Part shown: positions 1-7,528 of the stretch, in pieces | How positions within the stretch are numbered: position 1 is the first letter of the stretch | Layout of the letters: every line of letters starts with the position of its first letter | Source: Pontibacter sp. Tf4 | Lineage (GTDB): Bacteria > Bacteroidota > Bacteroidia > Cytophagales > Hymenobacteraceae | Reading direction: 5' to 3' | Length of the DNA stretch: 64,000 nt | Assembly: GCF_014212495.1 (NCBI RefSeq) | Contig: NZ_JACKZC010000010.1 | Span: 124,001-188,000, forward strand | Translations under genes and position numbers: made by a program | Notes under the pieces: model-generated | Databases searched by the model: none | The model's input: the letters and a program-made list of their open reading frames with translations, nothing else | Told to the model about the DNA's origin: nothing

Positions 1-329
1 TGCTGCTCATGAACGTGCTCATCTTTATCGGGGCAACATCGCGTATGGTGTCTGCTTCTGCTTTGATGAGTGCCATCCCCGAGCCCGCCGACCGTGGCGC
101 TTACATGAGCGTGCAGTCGTCAGTGCAGCAGGTGTCAGGTGGTCTGGCTTCGGTGCTGGCGGGGCTTATAGTGGTACAAACACCAAGTGGTACACTGCAA
201 CACTACGACCTGATCGGTTACCTGGTGGTGCTTACCACGCTGATTACCATGGGCACGATGTATTACATTAACAGAGCCGTTAACCAGAAAGCAAAGCAGA
301 CGGCTGCCACCACAGTAGTACCTGCCTAA
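1..329 (+). CDS. MFS transporter, C-terminal fragment (5' end outside window)
   Basis: The reading frame is open from base 3 and ends in TAA at 327-329, so only about the last 108 residues are present. The visible part holds two hydrophobic helices separated by a polar stretch with SAIPEPADRGAYMS, the kind of cytoplasmic loop found in drug/sugar efflux members of the major facilitator superfamily. The second helix is followed by a short basic cytoplasmic tail. By family, it would be a proton-driven inner-membrane exporter; the substrate cannot be told from this fragment. It ends at a shared terminator facing the convergent regulator gene. The superfamily is fairly sure, the subfamily is not. 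Confidence 0.75.
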   Translation, partial: LLMNVLIFIGATSRMVSASALMSAIPEPADRGAYMSVQSSVQQVSGGLASVLAGLIVVQTPSGTLQHYDLIGYLVVLTTLITMGTMYYINRAVNQKAKQTAATTVVPA

Positions 330-346
330 ACTATAGTTTATACATG

Positions 347-376
347 AAAAAAAGCCGGGTTAAGCCCGGCTTTTTT
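347..376. terminator. Bidirectional rho-independent terminator
   Basis: AAGCCGGG and CCCGGCTT form a GC-rich stem with a 4-5 base loop, with A-run on the left and T-run on the right. It lies between two convergent genes and can serve both. Confidence 0.85.
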
Positions 377-379
377 GTG

Positions 380-949
380 TTATATCACCTTGTCTATCGT
401 TTTGCGTTTACTGGTTTTTATCTCTTTAAAATGGCTGGCGGTCAGGCCGGTTACTTTCTTAAACTGATTGGATAAATGCGCCACGCTACTATAGCCCAGT
501 TCATAAGCAATCTCTTTCAGGCTCAGCTCATTGTACACCAGCAGTTCCTTCACCTTCTCAATGCGCTGCAGGATCACGTACTTTTCTATCGTAATACCTT
601 CGGTAGCCGAGAACAGCGTGCTCAGCGTGTGGTAATCCACACCCAGTTTCCGGGCCAGGTACTCCGACATGTTCAGGTGCATACCTGCTTCGCCCTGCTG
701 GTGTATCAGTTCTATCACGGCCAGTTTTATCTGTTCTATCAGGCGCACTTTGCGGTCGTCGAGCAGCTCAAATCCATTTTCGGCCAGCACCTGCCGTATC
801 GTTTCCAAATCGGTTATGTCGCCGGTAATTTCTGCTTCGCCTAACTCCACCTGCTGCACCGTATAGCCCAGCTTTGACAGTTCTTCTTCTACCACACGCC
901 GGCAGCGGTCGCATACCATGTTTTTGATGTAGATCTTTGTCGTCTCCAT
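380..949 (-). CDS. HMA-like domain fused to an AraC-type DNA-binding domain
   Basis: 189 residues. Residues 1-65 look like a heavy-metal-associated (HMA) ferredoxin-like fold with MVCDRC, metal-ligand candidates C13 and C16. Residues 75-185 are an AraC-type double helix-turn-helix (LSLKEIAYELGYSS, then HLSNQFKKVTGLT). No signal peptide, so cytoplasmic. Inference: a metal-sensing transcriptional regulator in which the HMA part binds a soft metal such as copper. This fusion is known across Bacteroidetes, often beside copper ATPases, but no metal pump gene is visible in this window, so the target is unknown. ATG start; a TAnnTTTG box lies about 20 bp upstream. Confidence 0.82.
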   Translation of the reverse strand: METTKIYIKNMVCDRCRRVVEEELSKLGYTVQQVELGEAEITGDITDLETIRQVLAENGFELLDDRKVRLIEQIKLAVIELIHQQGEAGMHLNMSEYLARKLGVDYHTLSTLFSATEGITIEKYVILQRIEKVKELLVYNELSLKEIAYELGYSSVAHLSNQFKKVTGLTASHFKEIKTSKRKTIDKVI

Positions 950-966
950 AGTTTTAGTTTGTACGG

Positions 967-974
967 CAAAAGTA
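967..974 (-). promoter_or_regulatory. Candidate -7 box (TACTTTTG) for the HMA-AraC regulator
   Basis: Read on the minus strand the bases are TACTTTTG, matching the Bacteroidetes -7 consensus TAnnTTTG, 17 bases before the ATG. No good -33 TTTG was seen at the usual spacing. The rest of the 311-bp gap up to 1261 holds only AT-rich bases and nothing else recognisable. Confidence 0.4.
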
Positions 975-1260
975 GCACTTCCCCCTCGCCAGACTTTTAC
1001 ATTGTTTTACCAAAGATTTACAGATTTTCTTTCCGGTAAAAACCTTTCAGACCAGCGTGCACAATTGTGCAGGAGATGCGCCGGTTTGTCTATTTTGCCC
1101 CCGTAAAAAGTGCCGCAACTTTGTACCGCAATAAAACATGCACATGCGGCATTGCACCAGCTGCATATAGGGCAATCGCAGAAATCTATAGTTCGCTTTG
1201 CAGCCTTAGGCAACCAACTTTAACCTGTTTTCATCTATCATCAAAACGAACCTAACCACT

Positions 1261-2121
1261 ATGAAAAAATTAGTACTCGCCGCTTTGCTGCTGGCAGGAA
1301 GTTACATTACACCTGCCGAGGCGCAAAAATCAGCTCAGAAAGAGAAACGCGCACAGGTCATGTTGCTGGGCACTTTCCATTTCTCGCACCGTAACCTCGA
1401 TGTCATCAAAACTGAAAAGGAAGATCAGCTGGACGTGATGACACCCGAAAGTCAGCAGGACATACAGAAAATTACGGGCAAGCTGGCTAAGTTCACGCCC
1501 ACCAAAATTGCCATCGAAACCTTCCCGGAAGAGCAGGCAAAAGTAGACTCACTATACCAGGCCTACCTGGATGGCCGCTACGAACTGAAAGCAGATGAGA
1601 TAGACCAACTGGCGTTCCGGCTGGCAAAACAACTGGGGCACAAGCGCGTGTACTGCATCAACGCCTGGGGCGATCTGGATACGTTTGTGAAGCCAGGAGC
1701 CAAAAATTTTGATGTGCGTGACTATAAGAAAGAGCGCCTCGAAAAGTTCTGGACCTACATGCAGGCCAAAACGAAAGAGCGCGGCAAAATTGATGATGCT
1801 ATTTACAACCAGAAAGGCACGCTATACCAGGTGCTCCTGAAATACAACAATCCTGAAAACATCCGTCGCAAGCACGAGAACTATTTCCGGGATGCGTTTC
1901 AGTATGAAGAGCAGGAATACGACTACACCGGTGTGGACTGGTACAATGCCAGCTGGTTCAGCCGCAACCTGCGCATTTTCCGCAACATCCAGCGCATCAC
2001 CGAAAGCCCCGACGACCGCATCCTGGTCATTTACGGAGCGGGACATTTAGCAACTATCCAGCAGGCTGTAGATAGTTCTCCTACCCACAAGCTGGTATCG
2101 GCTTATAAGTTGCTGAAGTAA
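1261..2121 (+). CDS. Secreted DUF5694 (TraB-like) protein
   Basis: 286 residues with a signal peptide (residues 1-21, cut after PAEA). The mature part begins with VMLLGTFHFSHRNLD, a glycine-histidine motif at the start of the domain, has TKIAIETFPEE in the middle, and ends with ILVIYGAGH followed by a helix. This GTFHF ... GxGH layout is that of the DUF5694 family, related to TraB/PrgY and erythromycin-esterase-like folds. Its reaction is not established; a metal-dependent hydrolase acting in the periplasm is an inference from the fold relatives. It is a single gene with its own promoter region and a terminator after it. Confidence 0.8.
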   Translation: MKKLVLAALLLAGSYITPAEAQKSAQKEKRAQVMLLGTFHFSHRNLDVIKTEKEDQLDVMTPESQQDIQKITGKLAKFTPTKIAIETFPEEQAKVDSLYQAYLDGRYELKADEIDQLAFRLAKQLGHKRVYCINAWGDLDTFVKPGAKNFDVRDYKKERLEKFWTYMQAKTKERGKIDDAIYNQKGTLYQVLLKYNNPENIRRKHENYFRDAFQYEEQEYDYTGVDWYNASWFSRNLRIFRNIQRITESPDDRILVIYGAGHLATIQQAVDSSPTHKLVSAYKLLK

Positions 2122-2146
2122 CTATAGCTATAGTTTGCGGAAAATT

Positions 2147-2187
2147 AAAAACGGTAAACTGGCCTGCTCTGCTGGTTTACCGTTTTG
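2147..2187. terminator. Bidirectional terminator between convergent genes
   Basis: AAAACGGTAAAC at 2148-2159 pairs perfectly with GTTTACCGTTTT at 2175-2186, a 12-bp stem with A and T flanks. Confidence 0.8.
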
Positions 2188-2201
2188 CTTTTTCAGGCCA
2201 C

Positions 2202-2783
2202 CTAATTCAGGTCTGCTTTTACTTTTATTTTTACTTTCTCCCCTATCCAGTATTTTTCGAGTTCCCTGTGTTTGCCGAGCCGGGTAGCGAGCCATGCCAG
2301 AAAACCGAAGATCTTTTTCTGTAAGAGCAGCGGTATACCGGGCAGGTACGACTCCCCGTAAGTAAACAGCAACGCCATGTGCCATATACTGGCAGGAATT
2401 CCCTTGTTGTTGGTTTTGCCATCATTTACCAGCCCATAGGCAATGCGCAGTGTCTTTTCAAAGTTACGGGCCGGCCTTATGTAGGTCCGGAACAGGATCG
2501 TTTCAGTCGGGCTGGGGTTGTAAAAGCGGTGCAGGGAATTCACAGGAGCTACAGCCATTTGCCCGGGATGCACCTGTAGTTGTCTGCCATCCAGTTCAAT
2601 GCCCAGTATTCCTCTAACAGGCTCAAACTCTTCGGCAAGGTTGGTATGGTAGTGCAGCCCCACGCCGCCACCCGGCGCCAGTTCAACTTCCACCAGTTCG
2701 TAAGCACCACCGGTTTCCTCCCCTGAGGCCAGGAAAGTTACCTTATCTTTTGCGAGCGGATTGTATATGGTTTTGGGTAACAT
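2202..2783 (-). CDS. Cupin-domain protein
   Basis: 193 residues, no signal peptide. Residues 30-105 form a cupin barrel: GVGLHYHTNLAEEFEPVRG gives metal-ligand candidates H44, H46 and E51/E52, and PVNSLHRFYN gives the second-motif histidine near 85. The C-terminal half is predicted to be helical, with hydrophobic stretches that could contact the membrane. The substrate is unknown. The ATG shares a base with the stop codon of the cytochrome c gene upstream (TAATG), so the two are probably translationally coupled, and their products may act together in an oxidation whose electrons go to the cytochrome; that last point is inference. Confidence 0.8.
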   Translation of the reverse strand: MLPKTIYNPLAKDKVTFLASGEETGGAYELVEVELAPGGGVGLHYHTNLAEEFEPVRGILGIELDGRQLQVHPGQMAVAPVNSLHRFYNPSPTETILFRTYIRPARNFEKTLRIAYGLVNDGKTNNKGIPASIWHMALLFTYGESYLPGIPLLLQKKIFGFLAWLATRLGKHRELEKYWIGEKVKIKVKADLN

Positions 2784-3658
2784 TACTTTAACGATCTTAA
2801 ATACAGGTAAATAGATTCCACTTCTTCATCGGTATAGTATGCGGTCATTTTCCAGGGCATATCCTCGTTCCGCATCACACGGCCGTCCGGCAACTGCCCC
2901 GATCTGAGCACAGTGGCAAACTGGGCTTTGCTCCATTGCCCCACCCTTCCGGTGGAAGAAATATCCGGGATGGGCGGGAAGCCCGGTACAGGTGAAGGCC
3001 CGCCTTTATAGTTTGCTTTATGACACCCGGAGCAGGACACGGCCAGGTATTCCCCGTACTCAAGCGATACTTCTTTCAGCATTTCTTTGGGTTGGAGGTA
3101 CGTGTGGTCTACTGCCTCTGCAGCAAAGGCCGGCACTACGCCAAACATAGTGAGCGCTTTTCCCATCACGTTGAACTCGCTGGCAGGTAATGTTCTGTTC
3201 ACAGGCGGCAACTGCATGCAGTATGCCACCAGCGCCGCTACGTCCTCATCCGACAGCTTTGAAGTTTCGTGGGCGGGCATTACCAGCAGGCTTCTGTTGT
3301 TCGTGCCCAGGCCATGGCGCAAAGCCCGGATGTAATCAGTTGCTGCATAGCTGGCCGGTAAGCCACCGGTCCCTTTGGTAATATTAGGCGCAGTTACCAA
3401 TCCAACAGCAGGATCATCAATCATGATCTTTCCGCCCATGTCTTTGCCGTGGCAATCGTTGCAGCCTTTAACTATAGCCAGGTGCCGCCCGTTCTGCAGC
3501 GCCTCCGGTGTAAAAGCAATTTCAACCGGCCGTGGCTGCACGTTGTAGGTTTTCTGTGAACGCAGGTAAAAGTCAGCCTGGAAGGCAACTATGGCCCCCA
3601 GCAGCACGACCAGCACCCCGATGCTCACATACAGGAGTACTTTCTTTAATTTTTTCAT
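2783..3658 (-). CDS. Membrane-anchored diheme cytochrome c
   Basis: 291 residues. An N-terminal membrane helix (about 7-26) anchors two c-type heme domains in the periplasm: CNDCH at 66-70 and CSGCH at 209-213. MPAH near 128-131 offers an axial methionine for the first heme. Layout and length fit the diheme cytochromes paired with periplasmic or membrane dehydrogenases in Proteobacteria and Bacteroidetes. First gene of a two-gene operon with the cupin protein; a divergent AraC-type gene starts 140 bp away and is the likely regulator. A TAnnTTTG box lies 27 bp before its ATG. Confidence 0.9.
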   Translation of the reverse strand: MKKLKKVLLYVSIGVLVVLLGAIVAFQADFYLRSQKTYNVQPRPVEIAFTPEALQNGRHLAIVKGCNDCHGKDMGGKIMIDDPAVGLVTAPNITKGTGGLPASYAATDYIRALRHGLGTNNRSLLVMPAHETSKLSDEDVAALVAYCMQLPPVNRTLPASEFNVMGKALTMFGVVPAFAAEAVDHTYLQPKEMLKEVSLEYGEYLAVSCSGCHKANYKGGPSPVPGFPPIPDISSTGRVGQWSKAQFATVLRSGQLPDGRVMRNEDMPWKMTAYYTDEEVESIYLYLRSLK

Positions 3659-3684
3659 AGTTCAGTCAGCTTAGGATATCACTG

Positions 3685-3692
3685 CAAAACTA
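3685..3692 (-). promoter_or_regulatory. Candidate -7 box (TAGTTTTG) for the cytochrome c/cupin operon
   Basis: On the minus strand TAGTTTTG matches TAnnTTTG and overlaps a CTATAG palindrome. It lies in the 139-bp divergent region shared with the AraC gene. A -33 element at standard spacing was not found. Confidence 0.4.
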
Positions 3693-3797
3693 TAGCACCC
3701 CGAAAAGAAAGCCTCTACGCAAAAAGGAGCATCTTCTACGCGAAAAGTAATTTCTGAAAAGATATTTTTTATAGATTTGTTTGTCTTTTACCAAAGC

Positions 3798-4787
3798 ATG
3801 AAAGGGTTAAGCTTCATAGATCTACAGGAACAGATTTTACAGGGGCAGGCCGGGCACTATACCAGCCGGGAGGAATCGGGTGTGCAAACCGCACTGATAG
3901 AAGCTGCGAAAGGAGAACTTGGGCTATGGCATAAAACCATACAGCTGCCGGGCATCCTGGTAGACCATTTAAAGATAGATGCACCCGGCCCTATAGTTAT
4001 TCAGACGTTAGAGCACATGCCTTCTGCTGTTAATCTCAGCTTTACGCTGCAAGGGTCCAGCGAGTCGGTTTTTGAAGATCTGGCCCACCCGATCCGAAAC
4101 GATCAACAGAAGCATAACCTGTTATACCTGGCCAACGCGGCCGGGCACCATACGCTAAAACCCGGCAGGCATATCGAGAACATTCACATTGCTTTTCAGC
4201 CGGAATACTTCCGGAACATGACCGGTACCGACGAGGCAACCTTTGCGGGGCTAAAAGATAGCATGGAGAAAAAGCGATCGGCACTTTTTACACCGGACCA
4301 TGGCCTGATAGACCTGCGCATTCAACAGACCCTGTCGGATATCTGTAACTGCGTGATGACGGGAAGCATTAAGAGACTGTACCTGGAAGCAAAGCTGATG
4401 GAACTCCTGGCCCTTCAGGTAGACGCACTTGGCAGCACCACACGAGCGCAAGATCCGGCTGAAAACGAGCTGTTCAGGGAGATAAAAGCATACCTTACGG
4501 CGCATTACCTCGAAGAGATCACCCTGAACAGCGTGTGCAGGCACTTCGGAATAAATGAGTTCAAACTGAAAAGAGGCTTTCAGCAGCACTTCCGGACCAG
4601 TGTTATCCGGTACCTGACCAGCCTGCGCATGCAACAGGCCAGGCAGTTGCTGGAGAGCGGCCAGTGCACCATACAACAGGTTACTGACCTGCTCAACTAT
4701 AGCCATGCCAACCATTTCTCCATCGCCTTCAAAAAATACTTTGGCATAGTTCCTTCCCAGATCAGCAGGGTAAAAAAGGTATATTAA
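3798..4787 (+). CDS. AraC-family transcriptional regulator
   Basis: 329 residues from the ATG at 3798; an in-frame TTG at 3777 would add seven residues but ATG is preferred. The N-terminal 220 residues are a ligand-sensing region without a clear family. Residues 230-325 are the AraC double helix-turn-helix: LNSVCRHFGINEFKLKRGFQ and then IQQVTDLLNYSHANHFSIAFKKYFG. It is cytoplasmic. Being divergent from the cytochrome c/cupin operon, it probably controls that operon and itself from the shared 139-bp gap. The inducer is unknown. Confidence 0.88.
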   Translation: MKGLSFIDLQEQILQGQAGHYTSREESGVQTALIEAAKGELGLWHKTIQLPGILVDHLKIDAPGPIVIQTLEHMPSAVNLSFTLQGSSESVFEDLAHPIRNDQQKHNLLYLANAAGHHTLKPGRHIENIHIAFQPEYFRNMTGTDEATFAGLKDSMEKKRSALFTPDHGLIDLRIQQTLSDICNCVMTGSIKRLYLEAKLMELLALQVDALGSTTRAQDPAENELFREIKAYLTAHYLEEITLNSVCRHFGINEFKLKRGFQQHFRTSVIRYLTSLRMQQARQLLESGQCTIQQVTDLLNYSHANHFSIAFKKYFGIVPSQISRVKKVY

Positions 4788-4915
4788 GCCAGGAGGTTAG
4801 CTATACTTTGGCTTCGTTTGTGGTTGGTTGATTTCTATAGTTGTCTCATCCTTAATCCTGAATTACAGCGGTTATAGTTTTCGAGTAGCTATAGTTTATT
4901 ACAGATAGCTATAGT

Positions 4916-4951
4916 TTAAAAGCCGTTCCACGGAATGTGAAACGGCTTTTA
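4916..4951. terminator. Terminator between the AraC gene and the T9SS cargo gene
   Basis: AAAGCCGTT and AACGGCTTT arms with one mismatch enclose a short loop; A-run and T-run flank the stem. The genes are convergent so both may use it. CTATAG motifs crowd the bases just before it. Confidence 0.7.
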
Positions 4952-4993
4952 TAGTTTGGTAAGACCGCTTTTATGTTTGCTTTTTTCTTAATC

Positions 4994-7207
4994 CTATCTT
5001 CTTAAAATCAGTTTTATAATTTTGCTGCCGGAGTCGCTCACGATACGGGCTACATACAAGCCGCTGAAAAGCTGGCGCGCATCAATTTCTACTTTCACCA
5101 CTTCATTAGCCTGTGCCCTGCCTGTCTTTACTTCTCTTACCAGGTTGCCTTTCAGGTCGTGGAGGGTTACCGTATATTTTTCGGAGGTAGCCAGTTTAAA
5201 TTCGATCATGGCTTTCTCTGTCACCGGGTTCGGGTGTGCCGTTAACTGACTGATAGCTTCTGTAGCTGCCGGTGCCTGTTTTTCATCCACGCAAAAAGCA
5301 ATGTCGTCTATGGCAGCAGAACCCACCAACGCAGCGCCTATACCACCCAATGCAATGCGCATCCTGGCCACGCCTTTTGTATTGCCCAGGTTTACGGTTT
5401 GCGTGCTGTTGTTACCAATTGGCTGCAAGTGGGTTTTATAGAGCTCCTTGCCGGCTGCATCATACAGGTATACCCAGGAATCGTTCTCATAGGTATCAAT
5501 GTCCAGTGCTTTCAGCGATGCTATAGTTACAGTGCCTATTGCTGAAAAATCCAGAAGCAGTTCTCCGCCCCACTGGTTATCATTAGGCACGCTTGTCAGG
5601 TCCTGGTTAATGATCAGCACTTTGCCCCAGTCCGGAGCATGCAGGTCTTCGTCGTCGCCGGTAGGTATGCCGGCATCAAAAATAGCAGCGTGGCTTTCAG
5701 GGGCATAAGAGCCATCGGGGTTGCGTTTGCGGCCTGTTATAGTTACCTCGCCGGCTGTTGTTGCTGTACTGGATATAAGTCCGGTATTTTCCCCGTTAAA
5801 AGAAATATACTGGCAGGCCTCTCCGGTGGGTGGCGCCGCTTCTCCGCTTAACTTCAGTACCCAGAAGTCTTCGTAGCCACGGCTCGGTTCACTTTTATCC
5901 CCTTCTGCGCCAGACCTGGAATAACCTCCCAGCAAATAACCGCCGTCAGCTGTCTGGAAAATATCTTCCACATAATCTGTATTACTGCCGCCAATGGTTC
6001 GCTGCCACTGTATCGTTCCGTTCTTGCTTAAGCTAACGATCCAGATATCTTCAAGTCCTTTCGATCCTTCTGTTTTGTCGCCGCTTATGCCGGAAAAAGA
6101 AATGCCTCCTATCAGGTAATTACCTTCCATCGTTTCATAAGCAGCTGTTAAAAATTCACGTGTGCTGCCGCCAATGGTTTTATCCCATAGTTTGTTGCCG
6201 TTTGCGTCGGTTTTTATCACCCAGTAATCTTCCCCGCCCCGCGAGGGCTGGCTCTTATCCTCGCTCACACCGGAACTGGTCATGCCTGTCAGCAAATAGC
6301 CGCCTTCTTCCGTTTCCAGGATCGCGGAGAACCAGTCCGCGGAATTGCCTCCATAGGCTTTGTCCCATAGTTTATTTCCGTTCTGGTCCAGCTTCACGAT
6401 CCAGTAATCGGATTCTCCTGCTGACTCCTCGCTTCGGTCGCCGCTTTTACCCGAATGCGATTCGCCGGCAGCTACATAGGCCCCGTCGCTGGTCTGTATC
6501 AGCGATCTTATGTAATCCTGGCTGCTTCCGCCAAGGGTGCGGTCCCACTGTTTGTTTCCTGCGGCATCCAGTTTCACGATCCAGTAATCCACACTCCCGT
6601 TAGAGGCTTCGGTTTTATCCCCGCCGATCCCGGAAAAAGACATGCCTCCCAGTACATAACCGCCATCAGCTGTCTGTAGCAGGGCAGTCAGGGTTTCGTC
6701 ATTGCTGCCTCCTATTGTTTTATCCCATAGTTTGTTTCCGGCGGCGTCCAGCTTTATGATCCAGTAGTCTGGTTTGCCTCTGGAGGGTTCTGTCTTATCG
6801 CCACTGATGCCATTATGAGAGCTTCCGCCAACTATATAGCCGCCATCCGTGGTTTGCTGCACAGAAGTAAAATAATCCGCATCTAATCCACCAAAAGCCT
6901 TGTCCCATTCCTTGTTGCCGGCAGCATCCAGCTTTACGATCCAGTAATCTGTACCACCGCGTGAGGGCGCCGTTTTATCCCCGCTAATACCTGAACCGGT
7001 TGAACCACCCACAATATAGCCGCCATCGCTGGTCGGGTTGGCACTGTAGAGTAAGTCTGTGCTACTACCGCCGTATGTTCTATCCCATAGTATCTGCTGG
7101 GCAAAAGCCGGCGAAGTGAGCAGTATAAGGACTTGGATCAGTAACAGGAATGGCCCCTGAAAACCGTGTTGTAGCTGGAAATTGAATAATGCGTAGTTGT
7201 TTTTCAT
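4994..7207 (-). CDS. T9SS-secreted protein with WDxxxGG/TxDGGYxxGG repeats
   Basis: 737 residues from the ATG at 7207 (a TTG eight codons earlier is less likely). A signal peptide ends near SPAFAQQ. About seven tandem repeats of roughly 58-60 residues follow, each with W-D-x-x-x-G-G, TADGGYxxGG, SGxxGDK and DYWIVKLDxxGN, as in propeller-like surface proteins of Bacteroidetes. A jelly-roll-like region (about 490-650) comes next, and the last 75 residues are a type A T9SS sorting domain (HPNPVTEKAMIEF ... IIKLILRR). Expected to be exported by T9SS and fixed to or released from the cell surface. Binding target unknown; repeats of this kind often have calcium-binding or adhesive roles. Confidence 0.88.
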   Translation of the reverse strand: MKNNYALFNFQLQHGFQGPFLLLIQVLILLTSPAFAQQILWDRTYGGSSTDLLYSANPTSDGGYIVGGSTGSGISGDKTAPSRGGTDYWIVKLDAAGNKEWDKAFGGLDADYFTSVQQTTDGGYIVGGSSHNGISGDKTEPSRGKPDYWIIKLDAAGNKLWDKTIGGSNDETLTALLQTADGGYVLGGMSFSGIGGDKTEASNGSVDYWIVKLDAAGNKQWDRTLGGSSQDYIRSLIQTSDGAYVAAGESHSGKSGDRSEESAGESDYWIVKLDQNGNKLWDKAYGGNSADWFSAILETEEGGYLLTGMTSSGVSEDKSQPSRGGEDYWVIKTDANGNKLWDKTIGGSTREFLTAAYETMEGNYLIGGISFSGISGDKTEGSKGLEDIWIVSLSKNGTIQWQRTIGGSNTDYVEDIFQTADGGYLLGGYSRSGAEGDKSEPSRGYEDFWVLKLSGEAAPPTGEACQYISFNGENTGLISSTATTAGEVTITGRKRNPDGSYAPESHAAIFDAGIPTGDDEDLHAPDWGKVLIINQDLTSVPNDNQWGGELLLDFSAIGTVTIASLKALDIDTYENDSWVYLYDAAGKELYKTHLQPIGNNSTQTVNLGNTKGVARMRIALGGIGAALVGSAAIDDIAFCVDEKQAPAATEAISQLTAHPNPVTEKAMIEFKLATSEKYTVTLHDLKGNLVREVKTGRAQANEVVKVEIDARQLFSGLYVARIVSDSGSKIIKLILRR

Positions 7208-7466
7208 AGTGAAGTAGTTAAGTTGAGGCAAGTGGATCTTACCTGTTAAAATTTTAATATTTTATTGAATTCTGTAAAACCTGTATACCCTTTCTATTTG
7301 TTAAGTGTTAGCCCCTCCCGGCCTGGAAACCGCAGGCTTTGGTGAAAGATTATTTTTGCCGGGTAACCGATACTTGCAGGTGGGTGAAGGGAAGCTATGG
7401 ACCAACTTTAGGAGGAACTACAGCTATACTATGCTTGAGCCACCAGCTATAGTTTGAGAAACTATA

Positions 7467-7507
7467 AAACAACCGGAGGCAGCTACTGAGGCTGCCTCCG
7501 GTTGTTT
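7467..7507 (-). terminator. Strong terminator of the giant surface-protein gene
   Basis: A perfect 17-bp stem: 7467-7483 pairs with 7491-7507 around a 7-base loop, with core CCGGAGGCAGC. It lies just downstream of the 9.6-kb gene. Confidence 0.85.
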
Positions 7508-7528
7508 AAACCAATCTTCTAAAAACAA

